64,000 nucleotides of DNA from Roridomyces roridus. Lineage: Eukaryota > Basidiomycota > Agaricomycetes > Agaricales > Mycenaceae. Below the pieces are notes generated by a model. The model was not told the origin of the DNA. It did no database searches and saw only the letters and a program-made list of their open reading frames with translations. A program made the translations under genes and the position numbers. This document shows, piece by piece, positions 1 to 11,509 of the stretch. Each line of letters begins with the position of its first letter. Within the stretch, counting starts at the first letter, position 1. The stretch lies in NCBI GenBank assembly GCA_029378245.1, contig JARKIF010000101.1, forward strand, positions 52,956 through 116,955, read 5' to 3'.

Positions 1-398
1 AGGCGTTGGCAGATGGGTAACAGTGGTCATGCGGCCCATTTCGAACAGCAGAGGAGCGTCCGTTCCGCTGCCTAGGTAAACAGTGTTACTCGGAAGCAAG
101 CCACAAAGATCTCAAGATCACCATGAACTTCCTTGCACTGTGGGGTTCCTAGATTTTGAATAAATACAGTCGCGACCCCCGATCTCAACATTTCAGTAAA
201 AGATTTGAAAGCCCAAAGACGCAGATGGCCGAGAAGAATCGAACGGATTTGAACGGGCGACGAGTGAATTTGTGTCCATCGCAGTGAGAGCGGCGCTACG
301 GCTGGTATAGGACAGTCTTCAAAACTCCCCCGTATCCTTGCTGTCACTTTCCTTCGGGTTGCCATGTTGGACAAAAATTCAAAGCAGGAATCTGGGTG
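1..398. other. Non-coding flank at window start
   Basis: No frame here resembles a known protein and no repeat is evident. It lies just downstream of the minus-strand BTB gene and probably holds that gene's 3' untranslated region. Confidence 0.5.
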
Positions 399-1544
399 CT
401 AAGCATACATGAATGATACAAAGAAAGATGGTGTTACACTTTTACCACATCCCCTCGGCGATCTGCGGTTGGATGAGTCGCGGCAGAAAGACAAAAATGT
501 ATGCCGAACCTCCCCATTCGTCCACTCGACAAGTCTCTTCAACTGTGCCGCAAAATTCGCCAGATCATGCAACGCGTATTGAGCGCAAGCAGGGCATGTT
601 GCGATGGCCGCGCGCTCCGGAGCCGCAACGTCCAAGGCCGACATATGCGCCGTCGTGCCATTTGGAACGAATCGTAGGGCAGTAGAGACCTGCCGCACGT
701 GGTTCCTGTACCATTGCGGCGGAAGGACCTCCTGCGTCCACACCCCGCCGACCATCTGGTGTACGGGCCCACAATGTACGGCATGGCCTTCCTCGCGCCA
801 CCAGACGAACGGCTGGCCACTCGCTTCGTGACTGGTGATGACAGTAGCCTCGTCTGCAGCGCTTACGAGCACGTCGTGGTGTACGGAATGCGTGTTCCCA
901 GCGACGGATTGCGCCCGAAGTGCACAGCGCTGGTAGAAGTTGGAGAGCTCGAGGGCGCGGTTGCCGGTGATCAACTCGAACTCGGGGATGAAGGGAATAA
1001 TGGGATTGACCGTGTCCCTGAGGGTGCACAGCGCTGCTTTGCGAATGAGTGGGACAATATTGCGGATGCAGCCGATGGCGAAGAAGCGGTGGGGTTCCGT
1101 GTCAAGGAGAGGGGAGCTCAGGAGCATGTCCTCTATGAGTACTTGGGCTCGCACCATCTGGAATTTATTGGCTGCTTCGTGGACAGGGCAGATATCGGTG
1201 AGGTCGGCAGGATTCGTCAGTGAGAAAAGGCGTGCATTGTGTGCCGGGTAGACACGGGGGAGGAGACCATAGAGAACAGAGCTGGGCTCTACGAGTGGAA
1301 TGACTGCCTTTCCGTCCTTCTGGATGTCCTGGTTGCCGGAGACGGCAGCAAACATATCGGCAAAGAACGGGGAGACATGAGCGAGGATGTTCTTGTGGCA
1401 ATGAAAGTCGATGGCATCTGAGGATCGTAGAATTATATCCGATGGCGGCTCGAATCTTTCGTCTGGGTCCACCGCTGCCCCGGAGAAGGGCTCGCGAGCA
1501 TTCGGGGTGGTGGTTTCTGCCATGAAGGCCCGGATCACAATCAT
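399..1544 (-). CDS. BTB/POZ domain protein
   Basis: A single uninterrupted frame of 381 codons. Residues about 35-70 carry the BTB core: a hydrophobic strand followed by FHCHKNILAHVSPFFADMF, the expected H-K-x-(I/V)-L-x-x-x-S-x-x-F pattern. The rest of the BTB fold should run to about residue 150. The remainder is typical of the large agaricomycete BTB family, with no Kelch, MATH or ankyrin repeat; a CPAC motif lies near residue 320. BTB proteins mediate dimerisation and often recruit substrates to cullin-3 ubiquitin ligases; that role is family knowledge, not shown here. Translation could start at the first ATG (1544) or at the eighth codon, also ATG (1523); the second gives an N-terminus more like relatives. 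The lack of introns is unusual beside its neighbours but common in this family. Confidence 0.85.
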   Translation of the reverse strand: MIVIRAFMAETTTPNAREPFSGAAVDPDERFEPPSDIILRSSDAIDFHCHKNILAHVSPFFADMFAAVSGNQDIQKDGKAVIPLVEPSSVLYGLLPRVYPAHNARLFSLTNPADLTDICPVHEAANKFQMVRAQVLIEDMLLSSPLLDTEPHRFFAIGCIRNIVPLIRKAALCTLRDTVNPIIPFIPEFELITGNRALELSNFYQRCALRAQSVAGNTHSVHHDVLVSAADEATVITSHEASGQPFVWWREEGHAVHCGPVHQMVGGVWTQEVLPPQWYRNHVRQVSTALRFVPNGTTAHMSALDVAAPERAAIATCPACAQYALHDLANFAAQLKRLVEWTNGEVRHTFLSFCRDSSNRRSPRGCGKSVTPSFFVSFMYA

Positions 1545-4308
1545 GACCTACACGTCGGATCACACCCGGCGACCAGGCTCAAATCCTGACCACTGTCTTG
1601 CCAGTGTCTTCAACGGATCCTCTTCCTCTTTTCGCTCTGCTCATCCAGCTCTCGCTCGACACTCTCTCGAAATCAGACCGCTGATTCAGCATTCGAGGAT
1701 TGTCGGGTCATCGGCCATTTCCTATCTCTGAAGTCCCACATCTAAATGTCGACCTGGTACATCTGTCTCACCTTAACGCACCCGCTGGACGCAGAGTTCA
1801 TGACCTCTGATATCCGCACCAGTTTTTGACGTCAAAATATGCATTACCGGATGCTTTAGCGGTACTTAGCACCCCCTTCCGAGACTCTTCCCGAATATTT
1901 GTGCTAGAACGTGGCCCAACTTCCAGATTACACCATTCAATTGATAGGATTTGCGATACTGCTTCAACGAAGCCTCTACATTTGAAACCCGCATCAGAGG
2001 AAGTCCTGGGCCACAAATCTCATGATCTTGTCGCTGGTGGCGCTCTGGTTCGTTCGAGCACCAAGAACCCACAAGACGCCTTTATTTGTGAAGATGTCTG
2101 TTCCCGGTACCGACTTCAGCTCGCGACCAACGGCGGTCGGATAACTGAGGACCTTGTCGATCCGTTTTTCAAGGACTTTCATCCCAATACGCCTGTGCTT
2201 CTTGGGATGGCTACTCTGGATCGGTTTCTGGTTCACAAATTCCGGCCAGTCTCGACAGTTATCTTGTTTCTCCGGCGAGTCTTTTCTTGCGGTCTACACC
2301 CCGTCCCTGTCCCAAAAATTGCTTGGCCTTAGCTCGCGTTTTTGATGGCCAAATTTCCACTCCGCGACTCTCATGCACCTGCAATTCGCCACTATCATGG
2401 CGGCCCCCGCAGATTTCCCCAATTCTTCGGGAGCAAAACTCAATGCAAGTCATGGATTTCGTGCCTCAGAATTGATCAATCCCATATCTTCCAGTCACAA
2501 CACAGCTCACGATACTGCTCGGCAATCGTTTGCGGGCTTTTGAACCTTTGCGAAGTATAGAATCCCGGTTCATACCCTGTTTTTCTAATGGGAGCTATAT
2601 CCAAACGCAGCCGATAAAGCAATTTTCTCCCTAGCAGTCCCACCCACTCCCAGCCGGTCATACTGGCCGACATTCCCTCCGGCCACGTTTGTTGATCAAA
2701 GGTACCAATGGAAATGAGTCTCCTCTTAGACTTTGCTAGACCTTTTCCAGCTCATTGATTAATGTCGCAGATTGCCCCACCCCATCGCGTGCAGGAATCT
2801 CCAAGATTTTCCGTCGGCGAGCTTCAATTCGGCGATAGTGCGAAACTCGTACCTTCTCGGACGGCTCTTTGTGCGCAAATGCCATTATCTTGGTAAACTG
2901 GCATCCAACGCAGGCCCCGACAGATCGTTCCGACCGGTGTATCTCTAACCTCGTTAGCGTCAGCGTCATTGCAAAAATCCAACTCCGGGAACATACTCCA
3001 TACGAACTTTGCCAATTAATCCGAAACAGGAAGTACCAGGTTGAACCTCTCGATATCTCACGGCAAATCTCGATCGTCTGCTTCGCTGATGATGTGTTCC
3101 TCCAGGTATCAATGGGATGCAGACCTCGTAACCACCCTGTATATCAATACTTCATATCCACCCCGGGCCGTCAGCTAAACTGAATGTTCAGTAGTCCAAC
3201 CCCGATTGTCTTGTCACAGATATGCGCTGATTCAGATTCACCTGAACTCCATTGGACACACAACCCGGTACTTGAATTGCAACCACTCCCAGTCCAACGT
3301 TGCCCAGAACCGGTCCGGGCTCTAACAGCGACAGAATGCCAAAGGTCTTGTGGCAGTTGCGACGCATAAAACCGAGCACCAAGAGACTGCCGAGTGCGTT
3401 GCCAACCTACTTGACAGAATTTTTCACGCACACTGATGGAGGCGTTGGATCTTCCGCAGTTGCAAAGTGGGATCGAGAGATTCCGGACGTTGTCGGACAA
3501 AGTTTGTTGTTTGAAGACCGTGGTTGAAAATTTCAACGAATGCTTCGATTACTACTTATTTCATTTTATTTCGAGTCTGACATTTTGAAAGCATCGCTGG
3601 CAAAAAGTCTTCTTCGGCTGATCTGTACCTTGCTAGTCCACGTTTGGGTGAAGTAGACTTGTTCACGGACCGCTGGGGCCGGCGCTTTTGTGATGGTGAG
3701 CGCTGATGGTTGATCATACAGATCTGTACCCCGACTTCTCTCCAACTTCTCTCCTCAGCGGACGCCAACAGATGGTCTCGGGTGCCTCAATGAAGTACTT
3801 CCGGAGTCTTCTGAGAGATATGACGACGAAATGAACTCGACTTGATGACCGTGGTGCGCAGCCGCGGGAGCACACTGGCAACTTGGCGGGGTGAGATCGA
3901 CCCAGAAATTGAATGCTTGCTTTCCCAGCCTAAACTTGTTTCAATAACACGTTTTGTCCGTCTCTGGATCCTGGCCTGTTTTAGCTGATGCTCACCATCA
4001 AATCTCGGGCGCTAGCGCACATTCGGTTCGTCTTTCCTCCTCATTACTAGCTAGGTAAACTTGAAGTCTAGAGGCCGGGACCCAGCCTATGTCCGCTGAA
4101 ACGGACATTGGGATTTGTTATATGCGTCCGGATCTAGTGGCCGGAAGGGGAGGGCACCACATACCTTGCTGACGACAAGAGCATCGGGTCCAGAGGCAGA
4201 CGATCTTCAACAATTTTACACTTGATCACGGATACTATATGGACGTCTGGGGGTGCCAGCTCTAGTACTTATTGGACTTTGCATGGATCTACAATCCACC
4301 CTCGAGAA
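1545..4308. other. Long gene-poor interval
   Basis: Apart from the hydrophobin relic listed separately (3179-3480), I see no frame here with recognisable protein features and no clear repeat. Short open frames of 60-170 codons occur on both strands but lack splice support or family resemblance. The interval holds the divergent 5' flanks of the BTB gene and the zinc-finger gene. Confidence 0.5.
3179..3480 (-). pseudogene. Decayed class I hydrophobin
   Basis: Read on the minus strand, three short stretches in order recall a class I hydrophobin. The first is NSVK, then a stop codon, then VGNALGSLLVLGF, the expected helix after the first CC pair. The second is GPVLGNVGLG then VAIQVPG, the central strand region. 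After a frame change comes ICDKTIGVGLLNIQFS, close to the family's C-terminal CCDxTxxxGLxNIGC block. The eight-cysteine pattern is largely lost: the CC pairs and the Cys expected after NVGLG are replaced. There is an in-frame stop at the K/V junction and at least one frame change, and no signal peptide is seen upstream. Hydrophobins are small secreted coat proteins that self-assemble on aerial hyphae. The assignment rests on motif order by eye, so confidence is moderate. Confidence 0.45.
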
Positions 4309-5138
4309 ATGGCCTTCAACCTCCGTTACGTCGAATACCCTGCGTCTCCGGATCGGCCTTTCCCTTGCGAGCACTGTCCTCTTTCCTTCGATCGGCAGCA
4401 CGACTTGAAGCGCCACATAGATACGCACAGCGGCGAGAAGCCCTTTCTCTGCGATCGTGGTTGCGGGAAGGCTTTTACGAGGAAAGATGCCCTTAAGCGG
4501 CATCAGGTATGTACGCGCGTCGCCTGTCAGACTTGCTCTCCTCAAGATAATATCAACTAGACCACCTTTCCGTTTTGTCCACCGGTGCGACCTCCACCGC
4601 ACATCGTGGAGTCAAATCCGCCACCACAAGTGCACCCGCGAGCCGCACCGCCGGCATTGACAGCAGGACCATTCCCCACGTCTTTTAATTCTGGCGGGAG
4701 ATATCCACAACCTTCACGTTACTATACGCCCACATCCCCCTCGGCTTCCCATAGCTCTGGATTTTCTTCTCCGGGTTATCATGGCGCAGGAAGCAGTGCA
4801 CACTCCTACTACGCGCCAGTGCCCGAGACTTACAACCCGTCTTTCGTTCCACCACCCCAATACGCTGGGGACTACCCCGCATCGCCCGCTCGACCTTACC
4901 CTTGCGACAGCTGTGCACTATCCTTCGACCGCCACCACGATTTGAAACGCCACAGAGCGACCCACGCTGGAGATCGTCCGTACGTTTGCAACGGCGGGTG
5001 TGAAAAGACGTTTACGCGCAAGGACGCGTTGAAACGCCACCAGGTTGGTGTTTCCTACCATCCCGACGTCGAGGCGTACACACTCACACTCACACGTTAT
5101 AGCTCTCGAAAGAATGTGGAATCATGGAGCCGTATTGA
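4309..5138 (+). CDS. C2H2-type zinc-finger protein
   Basis: Three exons (4309-4506, 4561-5043, 5103-5138) encode 238 residues. Finger 1 is Cys20-x2-Cys23-x12-His36-x3-His40. Finger 2 has Cys48-x3-Cys52 and His65 and probably closes with a downstream Cys. Between about residues 80 and 160 lies a Pro/Ser/Tyr-rich linker. A second pair of fingers then repeats the first, with matching FDRxHDLKRH and TRKDALKRHQ segments. The last exon is very short and ends LSKECGIMEPY, the usual tail after RHQ in basidiomycete zinc-finger proteins. Both introns (54 and 59 bases) are phase 0 and sit right after the KRHQ codons. ATG 4309 is the first in-frame ATG before the fingers. Likely a nuclear DNA-binding regulator; targets cannot be inferred. 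Confidence 0.85.
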
Positions 5139-7129
5139 ATGCGGTTGTACTTGAAGTCTTTCTAATTGACTTGTCTGTATTAATATTGTAAAGACCTCAA
5201 TCGGAATTGTACTCCTTTTCCCCATGGGCGTGAAGAACGAGTTCGAGTTGAGCGGAATAACACCCATGTTTGATTCAAACGTCGACGCATGACATGATAC
5301 ATACATCTCGACGGCGTTTCCTTCGAAACAATGACCTCTCGAGGCGGACAATTCAGCGGTTAACAGCAAAGTGTATGAGAGGTACTCGCCGTTCCCGAGA
5401 CCAGTAAGCAACCCGTTCCGAACACAAGTTCTGTAAGTCGAGAGATACAAACTAGGACCCACAAGTTCAACCCCACATTCTCGCGGCCCATATGGATCAT
5501 CCTCGTGAGTTTCCATCACTATGTCGCAATTTAGAACCACCGTATCTCCCCTGAAGTCAGTGCTGGTATTCTTGGAGGGGGTATCCCCACGGTTTCAACG
5601 CGTCTTGAGGATGGGCAGTTACTTACTTCAACAGAAAATCTCCCGAACCCGGTTATTCGGACAACTATATTCCACCCATACCAGCACTTTGTGTCAAGGT
5701 GTTGAACGACCCGTTTAAATGGAGTCTTAGTTGAATATTGAATCGCAACCTCGCTCATACATACCGCCGGGGGACCATGTGCGCGCCATGTTCACGGTGG
5801 AGATTAGTACCAACCAGTGAGGGATGGGGTTGCTTTTTTCTGCTCAATACGTTGCGGAAAATCAGGAAGCTCAATTCACTTGTCCCAGCAACGACCCTGA
5901 TACCGGCCCGAATGCGCATCACAGTCCTCCAACTTTGAAGATCATAGAAGATCATATCGCAAATGGCCGCCGATCCAGATGAAAGATCCCGTTCAAGGAC
6001 ATGTCGACTCGGAGTCCAAGCCACTCTTCAAGCGCCCAGTGTCTTCTTCGTAGTTCTGACAAGGCCGATTTCGCCCAGAAGCTTGCCAGAAGCGCCCAGT
6101 TAAATCAGACTTCGGGTGTGTGGGACCTGGGTACTTATTCGCGGCAATCCCCGAGATCCGAGCTCTGAGAACTAGTCGCTGACCCACCTCCAAGCCCACG
6201 GCGAGCCGATATTCCGATTCAGAAGCAGCAGGTAAATTGCCTTTTAGCCACGCGACGCCAAGGATGAGTCTCCGAGTCCTTAGTTCTTCAAAGTCAAAGT
6301 CAAAGTCAAAGAGCCCGCGACGATTCAGACGGACACAGCCCGAGAGGCATAAGTAGACTATTGTCGCGCCAAATGCAGAGACTGGAGATCATAGCTGGGA
6401 AAGAAAGATATGATCCGCGGTCCCGAGTGAATAGTCTGCCACATTCAAGGAGATCCACGGACCTAGCGCGTGGAAGTTGTAACACACACCAAAACACTCA
6501 CCCATCCAAATCAAGCTCCCGACCTTCCAAAACGGGCTATCAAATCCCCTACCCACCACCTCCTCCCCCGCTTCATTCTGACTCAAATTCTCAAAAGTCA
6601 TACAAGTAAACCGTCTTCTTTTATTTTGTACGCAAACATAGGCGCTCGTAGTAGTAACATATACAGATATCGGCAGCGGTAGTGGTATCAACGAACCCTT
6701 CTGGCCCTCAATCCAATCCATCCAGCCACCTCATCGACAAACGAGGGTGGACACGGAGTCAAAAAGGAGAGTGGGCCAGTCATCAAAAAATGAGTCGTTA
6801 TGCGAAAGCAAAAAGGAAGAAAAAAGGGGAATGGACTACGTGTGTGTATCGTATCGTACTCTACTTGGTGCCGTATGTATGCATGCGTGGGAGGAGGGCG
6901 TGGAGGGGCCCGTAATAGGCGAAGGTGGATAGAAAGAAGATGGCAGACAGGCAGAGGGAGGAAATACGTGACGGGTGTAGATATTAGGCGAGGGCGTAAA
7001 GAGGCGTCGCGGCGGCAAGCGAAGGGTGTGATAGGGTGCCGTCGCGGTAGTGTCTATGCGGATGGAGGAGAGAGGAAGATGGTCGTGATGATGATAGATG
7101 ATAGCGAAAGCAAGCAGACGACAGAGAAA
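5139..7129. other. Intergenic region with short TCAAAG repeat
   Basis: No recognisable gene. At about 6291-6314 the hexamer TCAAAG is repeated four times in tandem. From about 6750 to 7125 the plus strand is purine-rich; this is probably the H+-ATPase 3' untranslated region and flank. Short open frames in 6300-7190 on both strands look like chance. Confidence 0.5.
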
Positions 7130-10100
7130 TCATGCAGCGGTGCGGCTCGGGTTGCGAGCGAGCGTCGCACCAGTGCGCTGAGCCTGGATTGAGCTGAAGC
7201 GTTGCAGCTCCTCGGGCTTCATAGAGATCTTCTGCCCAAAGCCGACCTTGCGAGCGGCACGACGGATGAAGCTGACACGGTTCGAGTACAGGCTCTCGTG
7301 AATCGAGGCAGCACGAGACTGGGTGCGCGTCATGGGGACACCCTCGCTCTCGGGGCCCGAGCTGGCAGCAGCACGAGCACGAGCAACCTCCTTGCGCTCA
7401 CGCAGGTACTTGATGACAGTGGCCCGCATAGCGAACTTGATCAAGTCGAGGGGCATGAACCAAACAATGTTCTAACAAGCGGTCAGCACAGAAGTAGCCC
7501 ACGAGCTAGAAGAATACGCACCCAGACCCAAACGATACCGACCCAGCCACCGCTGATGCCGTGGATCTTGGTGAAGCCCCAGTCGGCATAGACGGCGATG
7601 ATACTCGAGATAAGCTGGGCAATGCAGAACGCGCAAAGCAGAGCCGTCGACGGACGCTCCATGAAGAAGAAGCCGTGCGAACGGGTGACGAAGATGAGCG
7701 CCTGCGAGATGATGGCAACCTGGAGGTAGACGACCATGTGCAGCTGGGGGTCGTTGTGCTGGACAGGGAAAGAGTCGAGTGAAACGCCAAACTTGTTCTG
7801 GAAGAAGGACGTCTCGAGGATGATGATGACCAGGGCGATCGTGGACATGGTGAGGTAAAGTCCATAGGCAACGGCGTAGCTGAAGATCTCGGCAAGATCC
7901 CACGAGTCGGGCGTGTTGCTGGGCAAGACACGGTCGACCGAGAGCGTCATGATGGTACCGTCGTTGAGGAGCGCGATGATAAGAATCATGAACGGAGGGA
8001 AGTCGAACTTGTAGGCGAACGCGAGGATGGCGAAGCAGACGACGATACGGATGGTAACGGCGCAGGCGTAGATCGAGTAGTTGCGCATACGTTGGAAGAT
8101 GATACGCGAACCGCGGATGGCGTGGACGATGGTGGACAGACCGGGCTCCGTAAGGACAATGTCGGCAGCGCCACGAGCAGCGTCAGTGGCACCCTCGACG
8201 GCGATACCGACGTTGGCACGGGAGAGAGCAGGAGCATCGTTGGCACCGTCACCTGGAAGGCATTAGCGAACGAACGAGGAGAGAGCCAGTCCACCCACCA
8301 GTCATAGCACACAAGTGACCGAGACCCTGCAACCGCTTGACGATCTCATACTTGTGCTCAGGGAACACACCAGCGAAACCGTCGGCATCCATGATCATCT
8401 CATCGAGCGTACGGTGCTTGCCACCAGGCGCGGGACCGTCCTTGAGAACCTTGGCAGCGTACATGTGGTCGCCGAGACCGAGACGACGACCAGTCTCCTT
8501 CGCGATGGCGAGCTGGTCACCGGTGACCATCTTGACCTTGACACCGAGCGCAAGCGCATCATCGATCGTCTGCTTGGTGTCCGAACGAGGCGGGTCGTAG
8601 ATGGAAAGAAGACCGATGAGCTCGAAACCGTTGCCCTCAGCCTAGAAAATGAATGAGCACTGATCGACGACGACGACGGGAACGCACCTCAAAGTCATCC
8701 CCATCAAGCTCCTCATACGCAACAGCAAGCGACCGCAAACCACGAGTAGCATAGTTCTCCACATCAGCCTCGAGCTTGGCCTCGAGTTCCTCAGTCCGGT
8801 TGCGAGAGCACAGTTCAATGATAGCACCAGTCATGCCCTTGGTGACACGCTTGAGCTTGCCTAAGAAGCATCAGTCGATGAACATGACAAGACGTGCACA
8901 TAGACACTGACCAGTAGACTCTTCACGGTACGTAATCTCCGTCCGCTTGTCCGTGGGGTTGAAGGGCTTGAAGTCAAGCAGCTTGATTCCCGCGCGCGCC
9001 TTGGTGACGTCACCGATAGCCTGAACGACCGAAGCGTCAATCGCATCCTGGTTCTCCGTGCGCGAAGCGTAGGCAGCGAGGAGGATAACGTCCTCAGCAG
9101 AGAACGACCTGCGGCAAGTGGTTAGTCTGGGACAAGGTGATGAGAGAGAAGAACGCACGAGTAGGTGATAATGGTCTCCCGGTCGATCGTCAGCTTGTTG
9201 GTGGTGAGAGTACCAGTCTTGTCAGAGCACAAAATGGTGACACCGGCAAGCTCCTCAATGGCCGTGATACGAGTGACGATGGCCTTGTGCTTGGCGAGCT
9301 GCTGCGCACCGACGGCGAGGGTGACCTACACAGCACGTCATTATCAAGATATAAATGGAATAGGGGAGAACGTACGGAAAGCACCGTAGGCATCGCAATG
9401 GGAATGCCACCGATGAGGAGGACAAGGATGTTGTCGAGACCACGACGGTAAGAGTACCGGAACCCAGCATAGAGCACGAAGATCTCGGCGAGCACGAAGA
9501 TACCGATGGCGACGAGGCAGAAGGACCCGATCTGAGCGAGAATCTTCTGCAAGTGGCCAGTGGTGTCATCGTCTTGGCCGACGAGCGAAGCGGCACGACC
9601 GAAGAAAGTGTTGGCACCAGTGGAGATAACAACACCTTCCGCTTCACCCTGTTTGCAAGTGGAGCCCCTGCGGCATGTATCAGCATATGGGTAGCGGCGA
9701 TTGCAAATTCGAAGATCGCCAAGAAGGGAAAAGACTCACGAGAAACACTGGTCACCCATCTTCTTGGCCTGGGGAAGAGACTCGCCCGTGAGTGCGGCCT
9801 GGTCGATGGAGACATTGATGGCTTCCGTGAGACGGCAGTCGGCGGGGACAATGTCACCAATCTTGAACGAGATCATGTCACCGGGGACGAGGTCTGCAGA
9901 CTCGATTTCGGACCATTGACCAGCGCGCTTGACTTTGGCCTAGGGGAATGGTGAGTGGGAAAGAAAAGCAAGGCGCGAGGGACGACATACCTTGGGCGCC
10001 AACGAGTCCATAAGAGCCTTGACCGCATTACCAGCACCACGCTCCTCGTAGAAGCCAATAGCCGAGTTGATGAAGAGGAGCAGGACGATACCGACGAAAT

Positions 10101-10606
10101 CTAGTTGGGCGAGTCAGCGAATAAGGCAGAACCATGTCAAAGAGATACACACCTTGCCAATCCGGAGCGCGACCCTCGCCGTTCGAAAGCGCAATAGCCA
10201 CGAGGGCGGCGGCCTCCATAACCCAGGACAACGGATTCCACATGAAACTGAGGAACTGCAAAAAGGGATTCTGCTCCTCCGACTCGAGCTTGTTGGGCCC
10301 AAAGAGCCCCAACCGACGCTCAGCCTCCTCGGGGGCGAGACCGTTTTCGTCGCACTGGAGGAGCTTGAAGACGTCTTCGATGACGATGGTCTCGAGGTCG
10401 ACCTTCTCCTTGTCGTAGAGGTCCTCGGCCTTGAGCTCGATGGTGCTCATGTCGACGTTGGCGTGGGTGGCCTTTTCCTCCTCGTGGGTGAACTCCTTGT
10501 ACTCGCGTTTGGTGCGCGCGGGTTCAGCGGGAGGGGCATCGCCAGCAGGAGCAGGAGTGATGGCGGGGTCAGCGTCAGAGCCGGAGACCTTTTCTGTGTC
10601 GGCCAT
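7130..10606 (-). CDS. pma1: Plasma-membrane H+-ATPase (P-type, P3A)
   Basis: Ten exons close in phase into 1002 residues: 10606-10153, 10100-9991, 9939-9740, 9667-9376, 9325-9159, 9108-8912, 8860-8688, 8641-8299, 8252-7522, 7471-7130. The enzyme pumps protons out of the cell at the cost of ATP and builds the gradient used by secondary transporters. P-type signatures are all present: the actuator loop TGES (239-242), the phosphorylation site DKTGT with Asp387, the nucleotide-domain MVTGDQ, and the hinge GDGAND (646-651). Membrane helices flank these in the usual order. The C-terminal tail carries Ser/Arg-rich segments such as [19 protein letters not shown], as expected for the autoinhibitory R domain. 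The start is the first ATG and gives a normal acidic N-terminus with a [13 protein letters not shown] stretch. Length fits basidiomycete PMA1. One of the surest calls in the window. Confidence 0.98.
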
Positions 10607-10662
10607 GGCGAGAGGGAGGGGGAGGGGGAGGGGTGGGTGGTGGAGGGAGAGCGATTCTCGTA
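10607..10662 (-). promoter_or_regulatory. Pyrimidine-rich leader of the H+-ATPase gene
   Basis: Directly upstream of the pma1 ATG the coding (minus) strand is an almost pure C/T tract (complement of the GAGGGAGGGGGAGG-type run). CT-rich stretches before the start codon are typical of highly expressed fungal genes. A functional role here is inferred. Confidence 0.45.
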
Positions 10663-11509
10663 TGCCATCTGCTTTTTATTTGCGAACCCATCACGAACAG
10701 GGAAACAGCAACAGATAGTCACAAAGCCGGCTAATCTTGATCCCTGTTTTCTAATCGTGCTTGTCTCAGCCCCGACGCCGGGCTCGGACGAGCGATTTCT
10801 GCCTCGGGGTGGTTGGAAGATGAGAGGAAAGAGGTATACGGCCGAGTTTAACCTTGGGCGCGGTCTAGTCCCTCGTTCTTGCACCCACAACTTGCCTAAC
10901 GACGAGCTGATGTGAAACAACAGCGTGGGGTCTTCCCTGAGAAGTCTCTGACGGGTCTCGCGGACTACACACAAATTAGCAGACTCCTTGTTTCCGACCG
11001 CGGCGACGACTCTGACGAGACAGAAAGTGCCAGAAAAAACTGGGATTTATCCGCGCGACAAACGCCATTCGCTCGGAACAGAAAATCAGGTCATATCAAA
11101 CAGTGCACACGACTACATGTGCACCATCTCCCGGGTAACACACCAGCAATATTTGGACCCCCGTCGTATCATTTCACCTTCCCCGCATCATGAATCCGCA
11201 CTAGCTCCGTTTCTGCCCGCTCGACGAAGGGACAATTTGAATGGAAACCCGCAGACACTGCATCCTCGGTATCATGACGTCGACACATCACGGACCCTTC
11301 AACAGAATAAACTGTCTCATCTGGATCATTCAAACACTCTCCATTCCCAACAGTCTCAACGTGCTTAGTCTTCAACCCTACCGCGGCGTCGCATGGCTTC
11401 TTCGGAGTCATCGGCTCCGACCCTCTCTTCTTCTCAGTAAGCGACCCTGACACCTAGCCGTGTCGGCCGGGCTGACATTCACGACGTGCGATCACTCGGG
11501 GTCGACAAT
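10663..11509. other. Upstream flank of the H+-ATPase gene
   Basis: No gene recognised. This should contain the pma1 promoter on the minus strand. Small open frames on both strands lack any family resemblance. Confidence 0.4.
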
